5,064 nucleotides of DNA from DASUBN01 sp050261675. Lineage in GTDB: Bacteria > Pseudomonadota > Gammaproteobacteria > Natronospirales > REEB76. The translations under genes and the position numbers were made by a program. Positions within the stretch are counted from its first letter, which is position 1; every line of letters starts with the position of its first letter. The notes beneath the pieces were generated by a model. That model was not told the DNA's origin, did no database searches, and was given only the letters and a program-made list of their open reading frames with translations. The stretch is from assembly GCA_050261675.1 (NCBI GenBank), contig JBLNDO010000038.1, positions 1-5,064 of the forward strand. Reading direction: 5' to 3'. Shown piece by piece: positions 1 to 5,064 of the stretch.

Positions 1-27
1 TGGCGGAGTCAGGGCGGTTTTCCGGTC

Positions 28-54
28 TTTACGCCTTTTTTATACCCACCCGCC
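28..54 (+). promoter_or_regulatory. Putative KdpE operator upstream of the kdp operon
   Basis: Two direct half-sites, TTTACGC at 28-34 and TTTATAC at 39-45, start 11 bp apart and sit in a run of T. A C-rich tail, CCACCCGCC, follows at 46-54. OmpR-type response regulators such as KdpE bind direct repeats about one helical turn apart. From memory, the E. coli kdp operator reads roughly TTTATAC, Ts, TTTACAC, then CCCGCC, so spacing, T-run and C-rich tail all agree. The half-sites stand out against otherwise GC-rich DNA. The site lies about 47 bp before the first start codon, as expected for activation by KdpE under K+ limitation. I see no good -35/-10 pair; GGTACCAC at 71-78 is only a weak -10 candidate. 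The similarity is recalled, not computed. Confidence 0.55.
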
Positions 55-82
55 TAAAGTCCGCACCCTCGGTACCACCCTT

Positions 83-90
83 GAGGTGAT
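83..90 (+). promoter_or_regulatory. Strong Shine-Dalgarno for the 31-aa small ORF
   Basis: GAGGTGAT is a near-perfect complement of the 16S rRNA 3' end. The GAGG core is 6 nt from the ATG at 93. It favours starting translation at 93 and argues against the in-frame GTG at 86 (a 63-aa reading of kdpF), because that GTG lies inside the ribosome binding site itself. Confidence 0.75.
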
Positions 91-92
91 CC

Positions 93-188
93 ATGGACAT
101 CCTTTCGATCCTGCTGGCCGCGGCGCTGTTCCTGCTATCCCTCGGACTGATTCCACTCTTCGAACGCCTCGGGAAGCAGCCGTCATGA
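93..188 (+). CDS. Small hydrophobic membrane protein (31 aa) preceding kdpF
   Basis: This ATG-to-TGA ORF encodes 31 residues, beginning MDILSILLAAALF and ending FERLGKQPS. It has one Leu/Ala-rich hydrophobic stretch (about residues 3-23), enough for a single membrane span, followed by a short polar tail with net positive charge. The start is supported by the strong GAGGTGAT site just upstream. Its stop codon overlaps the kdpF start as ATGA (185-188), so the two are probably translationally coupled. It is the first reading frame of the operon and resembles KdpF in size and build, which suggests an accessory Kdp subunit or a leader that sets kdpF translation. I have a general recollection of short Leu-rich ORFs beside kdp operons but know no name or proven function. 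It could also be a coding-neutral leader; the ribosome binding site and overlap make translation likely. Confidence 0.65.
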   Translation: MDILSILLAAALFLLSLGLIPLFERLGKQPS

Positions 189-277
189 CCTTCTTCTATA
201 TCGCGGCCCTAGTCATCGCGCTGGGGCTCCTGGTGTATCTGTTCCTGGCCCTGCTGAAGCCGGAGTACTTCTCATGA
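185..277 (+). CDS. kdpF: K+-transporting ATPase small subunit KdpF
   Basis: A 30-residue protein, MTFFYIAALVIALG at the N-terminus and ALLKPEYFS at the C-terminus. It has a single transmembrane helix over about residues 3-24. E. coli KdpF has 29 residues, so the length is typical, and the ending Leu-Leu-x-Pro-Glu-x-Phe is characteristic of the family. KdpF sits in the inner membrane against KdpA and stabilises the KdpFABC complex; it is not catalytic. The start at 185 was chosen because it gives the family length and overlaps the previous ORF by ATGA. A GTG at 86 would extend the frame to 63 residues, but the added residues are polar and unlike KdpF, and they run through another likely gene. 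A weak GGGAAG lies 8 nt before the ATG. The stop overlaps kdpA by ATGA (274-277), indicating coupled synthesis. Confidence 0.9.
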   Translation: MTFFYIAALVIALGLLVYLFLALLKPEYFS

Positions 278-2082
278 ACCTGAACGGCTACTTGCAAATC
301 GGCGTGTTCCTGCTGGTGGTGGTGGCGCTGGCACGCCCGCTTGGCAGCTACATGGCGCGCATATTCGATGGGCGCGATGCCTGGTTGAACCGTTGGGGTG
401 CGCCCCTGGAGCGGCTCTTATTTAAGCTCTGCGGCGTGGACGCGGGCGCGGAGATGCGCTGGACCCGCTACGCCGGGACGCTGTTGCTGTTCAATTTCCT
501 GGGATTCCTCACGGTCTACGGCATGCAACGCCTACAAGGGATGCTGCCACTCAACACCCAGGGTTTCGGCGCGGTCACAGCGGATTCCTCCTTCAACACC
601 GCCATCAGCTTCATCACCAACACCAACTGGCAGGGCTATTCGGGCGAAAGCACTCTGGGTTACCTGGTGCAGATGGCGGCGCTCGCCGTACAGAATTTCC
701 TCTCGGCTGCCACCGGCATCTGCGTGGCGGTAGTACTCATCCGTGGCTTCGCGCGCCACACCGCCGAGACCATCGGCAACTTCTGGGTGGACCTCACCCG
801 CTGCACGCTCTACATCCTGCTGCCGCTGTCCTTGCTGCTGGCGGTGGCGCTCGCGGGCCAGGGCGTAGTACAGAACTTCCGTTCCTATGAAAGCGCCACC
901 CTGACTCAGCCAGTCACTTACCAAGCGCCGGTAACGGACTCAGCGGGCAATCCTGTGAAGGACGCCCAGGGCAATCCACTCACCAAGACTGCGGCCCAGG
1001 GTACCCAGGATCTGCCCATGGGGCCCATCGCCTCCCAGGAAGCCATCAAGGAACTGGGCACCAACGGCGGCGGCTTCCTGAATGCCAACTCGGCGCATCC
1101 CTATGAGAACCCCACGCCGCTTTCCAACTTCCTGGAGATGGTGGCGATCCTGTTGATCTCGGGCGGCCTGTGTTTCACCTTCGGAGAGATGGTGGGTGAC
1201 CAGCGGCAGGGCTGGGCCATCATTATTTCCATGGGGGTGCTGCTGGCTCTCTTCCTGACGCTGGCGGTCTATGCCGAGCAGAAGGGGAATCCGGGCTTCA
1301 CGGCGCTCGGCGTGGACCAGCACGCCTCCACTCTGCAGGCGGGCGGCAACATGGAAGGCAAGGAGACCCGTTTCGGAATTGCCGATTCCGCGCTGTTCGC
1401 CACCGTCACGACCGGTACTTCCTGCGGCGCGGTGAACGGCATGCACGATTCCTTCACGCCACTGGGCGGCTTGGTGCCGCTGCTTATGATCGAGATCGGC
1501 GAAGTGGCACCGGGCGGCGTGGGCACGGGCCTCTACACCATGCTCGCCTATGCGCTTCTCGCGGTATTCGTGGCGGGGCTCATGGTGGGCCGCACGCCGG
1601 AATACCTGGGCAAGAAGATCGAGTCCTTCGAGATGAAGATGATCTCCATGGTCATCCTCATCACGCCGCTGGTGGTGCTGGCGGGCACGGCGGTGGCGGT
1701 GCTGCTGCCGGCGGGCCAGGCCGGGCCGCTCAACCCCGGCGCCCACGGCTTCAGCGAGATCCTATATGCCTATTCGTCGGCGGCCAACAACAACGGCAGC
1801 GCCTTCGCGGGCATCAGCGCGAACACGCGGTTCTACAACTACACCCTGGGCATCGTGATGCAGGTGGGCCGCTTCTGGCCGATCGTGGCGATCCTCGCCG
1901 CCGCCGGCGCACTGGCCCGTAAGAAGCGCATCGCCCCCGGCCTGGGCACGCTGCCGACCCATACCGGCCTGTTCGTGGCCCTGCTGGTGGGAACGGTGCT
2001 GCTGGTGAGCGCGCTCACCTACGTGCCCGCCCTGGCCCTCGGCCCCATCGCCGAGCACTTCACCATGATCGGACTGCATTGA
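274..2082 (+). CDS. kdpA: K+-transporting ATPase channel-like subunit KdpA
   Basis: KdpA binds and selects K+ in the KdpFABC pump of the inner membrane, passing it through an intersubunit tunnel to KdpB. The protein has 602 residues and many hydrophobic spans. All four pore-loop filter segments of this K+-channel-superfamily subunit are present: TNTNWQ at 115-120, TNGGGF at 263-268, TTGTSCGAVN at 379-388 and ANNNGSA at 504-510. Q120 corresponds to E. coli Q116, whose Q116R mutation is known to weaken K+ affinity. The conserved AHPYENPTPLSNF stretch follows filter 2. The protein is about 45 residues longer than E. coli KdpA (557), largely through an extended polar loop at about 201-258, before filter 2 on the outer face. 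The start overlaps the kdpF stop; CGGAG at 261-265, inside kdpF, serves as ribosome binding site. No frameshift or missing motif is seen. Confidence 0.98.
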   Translation: MNLNGYLQIGVFLLVVVALARPLGSYMARIFDGRDAWLNRWGAPLERLLFKLCGVDAGAEMRWTRYAGTLLLFNFLGFLTVYGMQRLQGMLPLNTQGFGAVTADSSFNTAISFITNTNWQGYSGESTLGYLVQMAALAVQNFLSAATGICVAVVLIRGFARHTAETIGNFWVDLTRCTLYILLPLSLLLAVALAGQGVVQNFRSYESATLTQPVTYQAPVTDSAGNPVKDAQGNPLTKTAAQGTQDLPMGPIASQEAIKELGTNGGGFLNANSAHPYENPTPLSNFLEMVAILLISGGLCFTFGEMVGDQRQGWAIIISMGVLLALFLTLAVYAEQKGNPGFTALGVDQHASTLQAGGNMEGKETRFGIADSALFATVTTGTSCGAVNGMHDSFTPLGGLVPLLMIEIGEVAPGGVGTGLYTMLAYALLAVFVAGLMVGRTPEYLGKKIESFEMKMISMVILITPLVVLAGTAVAVLLPAGQAGPLNPGAHGFSEILYAYSSAANNNGSAFAGISANTRFYNYTLGIVMQVGRFWPIVAILAAAGALARKKRIAPGLGTLPTHTGLFVALLVGTVLLVSALTYVPALALGPIAEHFTMIGLH

Positions 2083-2095
2083 TCCGGAGCTGAAA

Positions 2096-4168
2096 ATGAC
2101 CACCCAAACCCTGACAGGCTTCATGTTCGACCGCCGGCTGATGCTGGAGGCCGTGGTCGCGTCCTTCCGCAAGCTGACGCCCCGGGAGCAAGTGCGCAAC
2201 CCGGTGATGTTCGTGGTGTACGTGGTCAGCCTGCTGACCACGGCGTTGTGGCTGCAAGCGGTGTTCAGCAAGGGCGAGGCCCCGGCGGGATTCATTTTGG
2301 CTGTGACCCTGTGGCTCTGGTTCACGGTGCTGTTCGCGAATTTCGCGGAGGGTCTGAGCGAAAGCCGCAACCGCGCCCAGGCCGCGGCGCTGCGCAGCGC
2401 CAAGCGCGACATAACGGCCAAGAAGCTGCGCGACCCCACATATGGCGCCAAGCACGAACCCGCGCCCGCCTCGAGCCTGCGCAAGGGCGATGTGGTGCTG
2501 GTGGAGGCCGGCGACTTCATCCCCTGCGACGGCGAAGTCATCGAAGGCGTGGCCTCGGTGGACGAGAGCGCAATAACCGGCGAAAGCGCCCCGGTGATCC
2601 GCGAGTCCGGCGGCGACTTCAGCTCCGTCACCGGCGGCACGCGGGTGCTGTCCGATTGGATCGTGGTCAGGGTCACCGCCAACCCCGGCGAGGCCTTCCT
2701 GGACCGCATGATCAAGATGGTGGAGACCGCCAAGCGTCAGCGAACGCCCAACGAGATCGCGCTCACCATCCTGCTGGTGGCAATGACCATCGTGTTCCTG
2801 CTGGCCACGGCCACGCTGCTGCCTTTCTCCCTTTACAGCGTGATGGTGGCAAAGGCGGGCGAGCCGGTGACCGTCACGGTGCTGGTGGCGCTGCTGGTGT
2901 GCCTCATCCCCACCACCATCGGCGCGCTGCTCTCTGCCATCGGCATCGCCGGCATGGGCCGGATGCTCAAGGCCAACGTGATCGCCACCTCCGGGCGCGC
3001 GGTGGAAGCGGCCGGGGACGTGGACGTGCTGCTCCTGGACAAGACCGGCACCATCACCCTCGGCAACCGCCAGGCCTCGGAGTTCCTCCCCGCCAACGGC
3101 GTGACCGAGAACGCGCTGGCGGACGCGGCGCAACTCGCCTCGCTGGCGGACGAAACTCCCGAGGGCCGCAGCATCGTGGTGCTGGCCAAGCAGAAGTTCA
3201 ACCTGCGGGAACGGGACATCCACTCGCTCGGCGCTTCCTTCGTTCATTTCAGCGCCAAGACCCGCATGAGCGGCGTGGACATGGGCAAGCGCCAGGTCCG
3301 CAAGGGCGCCGCCGATGCCATCAAGAAGCACGTGGAAGCCCTGGGCGGCCGTTTCCCGGCGGACGTGTCGACCAAAGTGGACGACGTGGCGCGGCGCGGC
3401 TCGACGCCGTTGGTGGTGTCGGACGACACCAAGGTGCTGGGCGTCATCGAACTCAAGGACATCGTGAAGGGCGGCATCAAGGAGCGCTTCGCGCAGCTTC
3501 GCCGCATGGGCATCAAGACCGTCATGATCACCGGCGACAACCGGCTGACGGCCGCGACCATCGCCGCGGAGGCGGGCGTGGACGACTTCCTGGCGGAAGC
3601 GACGCCCGAGGCCAAGCTCAAGCTCATCCGCGAGCACCAGTCCCAGGGCAGGCTCGTGGCCATGACCGGAGACGGCACGAATGACGCGCCGGCGCTGGCC
3701 CAGGCGGACGTGGCGGTGGCCATGAACACGGGCACCCAGGCGGCCAAGGAAGCCGGAAACATGGTGGACCTGGATTCCAACCCCACCAAGCTCATCGAGA
3801 TCGTGGAGACCGGCAAGCAATTGCTCATGACCCGCGGCGCGCTGACCACCTTCAGCATCGCCAACGACGTGGCCAAGTACTTCGCCATCATCCCGGCGGC
3901 CTTCGCCAGCACCTATCCCTCGTTGAACGCGCTCAATGTGATGCACCTGCACAGCCCGAACAGCGCCATCCTGTCGGCGGTGATCTTCAACGCGCTCATC
4001 ATCGTGGCGCTGATCCCGCTCGCCCTGAAGGGCGTGCGCTACGAGCCCATCGGCGCGGCGGCCATCCTGCGCAAGAATCTGTGGATCTACGGGGTGGGCG
4101 GAATCATCGTGCCTTTCATCGGCATCAAGCTCATCGACCTGTTGCTGGTCGTGATGTACCTGGCGTGA
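2096..4168 (+). CDS. kdpB: K+-transporting P-type ATPase catalytic subunit KdpB
   Basis: KdpB hydrolyses ATP and drives K+ import with KdpA. The 690-residue length is close to E. coli KdpB (682), with residue numbers shifted by +8 through the core. Visible P-type ATPase elements are: actuator-domain TGES at 161-164 (Ser164 matches E. coli Ser162, whose phosphorylation inhibits the pump); IPTTIG at 271-276 in the membrane core; phosphorylation motif DKTGT at 315-319 with Asp315; nucleotide-domain Phe385 and KGAA at 403-406; TGDN at 479-482; and hinge motif TGDGTNDAPA at 524-533. Asp591 and Lys594 in the SIANDVAKYF helix match E. coli D583 and K586, the charged pair coupling transport to the ATPase cycle. 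GGAG at 2086-2089, 6 nt before the ATG, supports the start; the gap from kdpA is 13 nt. Large reading frames on the other strand and in another + frame are shadows of this gene. Confidence 0.99.
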   Translation: MTTQTLTGFMFDRRLMLEAVVASFRKLTPREQVRNPVMFVVYVVSLLTTALWLQAVFSKGEAPAGFILAVTLWLWFTVLFANFAEGLSESRNRAQAAALRSAKRDITAKKLRDPTYGAKHEPAPASSLRKGDVVLVEAGDFIPCDGEVIEGVASVDESAITGESAPVIRESGGDFSSVTGGTRVLSDWIVVRVTANPGEAFLDRMIKMVETAKRQRTPNEIALTILLVAMTIVFLLATATLLPFSLYSVMVAKAGEPVTVTVLVALLVCLIPTTIGALLSAIGIAGMGRMLKANVIATSGRAVEAAGDVDVLLLDKTGTITLGNRQASEFLPANGVTENALADAAQLASLADETPEGRSIVVLAKQKFNLRERDIHSLGASFVHFSAKTRMSGVDMGKRQVRKGAADAIKKHVEALGGRFPADVSTKVDDVARRGSTPLVVSDDTKVLGVIELKDIVKGGIKERFAQLRRMGIKTVMITGDNRLTAATIAAEAGVDDFLAEATPEAKLKLIREHQSQGRLVAMTGDGTNDAPALAQADVAVAMNTGTQAAKEAGNMVDLDSNPTKLIEIVETGKQLLMTRGALTTFSIANDVAKYFAIIPAAFASTYPSLNALNVMHLHSPNSAILSAVIFNALIIVALIPLALKGVRYEPIGAAAILRKNLWIYGVGGIIVPFIGIKLIDLLLVVMYLA

Positions 4169-4174
4169 GGAGAG
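4167..4174 (+). promoter_or_regulatory. Shine-Dalgarno for kdpC, embedded in the kdpB stop codon
   Basis: GAGGAGAG begins within the kdpB TGA stop (4166-4168) and ends 5 nt before the ATG at 4180. It fixes the kdpC start at 4180 rather than the in-frame GTG at 4081, which lies inside kdpB. Ribosomes finishing kdpB end on this site, so reinitiation is plausible. Confidence 0.7.
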
Positions 4175-4179
4175 TAGAC

Positions 4180-4755
4180 ATGTTGAAAGAACTGCGTCCC
4201 GCGATTCTCCTGTTCATCGTGTTCACGGTGATCCTGGGATTCCTATACCCGCTGGCGGTGACCGGCGCGGCCCAGGCGGCGTTTCCGACCGAAGCCAACG
4301 GCAGCTTGATCAAGGTGGGTGGGCACACGATGGGCTCCGCCATCATCGGCCAGGAATTCAGCGATCCGAAGTATTTCTGGGGCCGCATCTCTGCCACTTC
4401 GCCCTATCCCTATAACGGCGACGGCTCTACGGGATCCAACCTGGGCCCCACCAATCCGGCGCTGTTCGACCAGATGAAGGCGCGCATCGCCGCTTTGAAG
4501 GCAGCGGACCCGGACCAGAAGGGACCTTTCCCGGTGGACCTGGTGACGGCTTCGGGCAGCGGCCTCGATCCCGACATCAGCCCGGCGGCGGCGGAATACC
4601 AGGTGGCGCGTGTCGCCAAGGCGCGCCACATGAGCGAGGCCGAGGTGCGCGCACTGGTGCAGCAGCACACGGCCGACCGACAGCTGGGCTTCCTGGGTGA
4701 GCCGCGGGTGAATGTGTTGGAACTCAACCTGGCGTTGGATGGCGTGAATCCGTGA
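4180..4755 (+). CDS. kdpC: K+-transporting ATPase subunit KdpC
   Basis: KdpC is the single-span partner of KdpA/KdpB with a large periplasmic domain; it is required for complex assembly and is thought to assist the high-affinity K+ supply. The 191-residue length matches E. coli (190). One N-terminal transmembrane helix covers about residues 8-30 (the LLFIVFTVILGFLYPLAVTG region). Family motifs follow: NGSLI at 40-44, SAIIGQEF at 53-60 with YFWGR at 65-69, SNLGPTNP at 86-93, the ASGSGLDPDISPAAAEYQ block at 124-141, RVAKAR at 144-149, and the terminal VNVLELNLALD at 177-187. The ATG at 4180 was chosen because it has a strong GAGGAGAG site and gives the family length; the gap from kdpB is 11 nt. 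The stop overlaps a GTG start of the next small ORF as GTGA. Confidence 0.97.
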   Translation: MLKELRPAILLFIVFTVILGFLYPLAVTGAAQAAFPTEANGSLIKVGGHTMGSAIIGQEFSDPKYFWGRISATSPYPYNGDGSTGSNLGPTNPALFDQMKARIAALKAADPDQKGPFPVDLVTASGSGLDPDISPAAAEYQVARVAKARHMSEAEVRALVQQHTADRQLGFLGEPRVNVLELNLALDGVNP

Positions 4756-4898
4756 ATCGTCCCGGAGGCGGCAAGGACATGCCTTGGTGGCTCATGCCGC
4801 TGCTGGCGACTCTCCTCGTGCTGGGACTCACACTGATCAGCGTTGCCATGCACAGGGAGTATCCCCGGCATACAGTCGCGGAGACGGGCCAAAAATGA
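4752..4898 (+). CDS. Small single-span membrane protein (48 aa) following kdpC
   Basis: This frame opens with GTG on the kdpC stop (GTGA, 4752-4755) and ends TGA at 4896-4898. It encodes 48 residues: a short Gly-rich, basic start (MNRPGGGKDM), a hydrophobic span of about residues 11-33 starting PWWLMPLL, and a polar tail (HREYPRHTVAETGQK). A second possible start is the ATG at 4779 (39 aa), with GGAGG at 4764-4768 placed 10 nt upstream. The stop overlaps the next ORF as ATGA. The 4-nt overlaps on both sides, absence of a terminator after kdpC, and coherent membrane-protein architecture support a real gene in the kdp transcript. I do not recognise the family. It could be an extra small subunit of the pump or belong with the downstream gene. 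Function is unknown. Confidence 0.6.
   Translation: MNRPGGGKDMPWWLMPLLATLLVLGLTLISVAMHREYPRHTVAETGQK
4764..4768 (+). promoter_or_regulatory. Possible Shine-Dalgarno for the ATG-4779 start of the post-kdpC small ORF
   Basis: GGAGG lies 10 nt before the ATG at 4779 and 12 nt after the GTG at 4752. It is compatible with initiation at 4779, while the GTGA overlap favours reinitiation at 4752. The sequence alone does not decide between the two. Confidence 0.4.
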
Positions 4899-5064
4899 GC
4901 GTTATGGAATCCCTATTTGACCATTGCATTCACCAACCCGGCGCCCGGCACCATCTGGAATCGAACACCATGAGCACCACCATGCAAAAAGAGAAGACTC
5001 CCTGGCTGCTGTTGTTACTGGCCGCAGCCATCGTCGCCCTGGTGTTACTGACCACGCGCGGCGC
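4895..5064 (+). CDS. Start of an unidentified membrane-anchored protein, cut by the window end
   Basis: The frame is open from the ATG at 4895, which overlaps the previous stop by ATGA, to the last base: 56 complete codons with no stop. Residues 1-33 are polar with several His (FDHCIHQPGARHH region). From about residue 36 there is a strong hydrophobic helix (PWLLLLLAAAIVALVLL), then TTRG, suggesting a signal anchor or signal peptide. Alternative starts are ATG at 4970 (MSTTMQKEKTPW, a more usual N-terminus) and 4982; with these, 4899-4969 would be a spacer. None has a strong ribosome binding site: GGAG at 4880-4883 is 11 nt from 4895, and GGAA at 4957-4960 is 9 nt from 4970. kdpD often follows kdpC, but KdpD begins with a soluble domain carrying an ATP-binding Walker motif soon after the start; nothing like it is seen. 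A sensor kinase of another type, an exported protein or a porin are all possible. Confidence 0.5.
   Translation, partial: MSVMESLFDHCIHQPGARHHLESNTMSTTMQKEKTPWLLLLLAAAIVALVLLTTRG

Noticed and set aside
11..41. Hairpin plus T-run resembling an intrinsic terminator of an upstream gene (stem AGGGCG 11-16 with CGCCTT 32-37, then Ts)
   Set aside because: The stem has only 6 pairs including a G-U wobble, with a 15-nt loop. The T-run is better explained as part of the KdpE-like repeat, and no upstream gene is visible.
86..277. A 63-aa version of KdpF starting at GTG 86
   Set aside because: The GTG lies inside the Shine-Dalgarno for ATG 93, and the extra 33 residues are polar and unlike KdpF, which is normally about 30 residues. 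The ATG at 185 fits better.
940..1746. 268-aa open frame on the - strand across kdpA
   Set aside because: Antisense to intact kdpA; composition is His/Arg/Gln-rich and no start context or domain supports it.
2248..3684. 478-aa open frame on the + strand in another frame of kdpB
   Set aside because: The product is Arg/Gly/His-rich with no recognisable motif and lies wholly inside kdpB; an out-of-frame shadow.
2060..3952. 630-aa open frame on the - strand across kdpB
   Set aside because: It is the antisense shadow of a strongly GC3-biased gene. Its translation is His/Gly/Arg-rich low-complexity sequence with no domain, and kdpB on the + strand is unmistakable.
4081..4179. N-terminal extension of KdpC from GTG 4081
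   Set aside because: It lies in the kdpB coding region, encodes an Arg/His-rich non-membrane sequence, and would exceed the normal KdpC length; the ATG at 4180 has a strong ribosome binding site.
4917..4945. Possible promoter after kdpC (TTGACC -35-like box at 4917-4922)
   Set aside because: The region 16-18 nt downstream is GGCGCC-like with no -10 box, so no sigma-70 promoter can be supported.
1..5064. Mobile elements, CRISPR arrays, tRNA or rRNA genes
   Set aside because: No terminal inverted repeats, transposase motifs, spaced identical repeats or cloverleaf-forming sequence were noticed. Almost all of the window is accounted for by the kdp genes and adjoining small ORFs.

Overview
The window holds an almost complete kdp operon, all on the + strand. 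It encodes the high-affinity, ATP-driven potassium pump KdpFABC in the order [31-aa small ORF]-kdpF-kdpA-kdpB-kdpC-[48-aa small ORF]-[membrane-anchored ORF cut by the window end]. The DNA is GC-rich, with strong G/C preference at third codon positions. The Kdp proteins look proteobacterial, probably beta- or gammaproteobacterial. That is a judgement from overall similarity to remembered KdpA/B/C sequences; nothing in the window fixes the genus.

Layout: bases 1-92 are the upstream control region. They contain a T-rich direct repeat (TTTACGC / TTTATAC, 11 bp apart, followed by a C-rich tail) that closely resembles the KdpE operator of E. coli as I remember it. A strong ribosome binding site (GAGGTGAT) then leads to a 31-codon hydrophobic ORF (93-188). 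This ORF overlaps kdpF (185-277) by ATGA, and kdpF overlaps kdpA (274-2082) in the same way. kdpB (2096-4168) and kdpC (4180-4755) follow after gaps of 13 and 11 nt, each with its own Shine-Dalgarno sequence. A second small single-span membrane ORF (4752-4898) starts on the kdpC stop codon (GTGA). It overlaps by ATGA a further ORF (4895 onward) that runs off the window.

How the parts work together: KdpA selects and binds K+ through four filter segments, all visible here. KdpB is the P-type ATPase that is phosphorylated on Asp315. KdpC is the single-span periplasmic partner, and KdpF is the small stabilising subunit. The regulators KdpD and KdpE are not in the window; the operator-like site suggests that they exist elsewhere, perhaps downstream. 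All catalytic and filter motifs are intact, so the pump should be functional.

The non-routine content is the pair of unnamed membrane microproteins bracketing kdpFABC, both tied to their neighbours by 4-nt overlaps, and the gene after them, whose start does not look like KdpD. I see no mobile elements, tRNAs, rRNAs, CRISPR arrays or convincing terminators.
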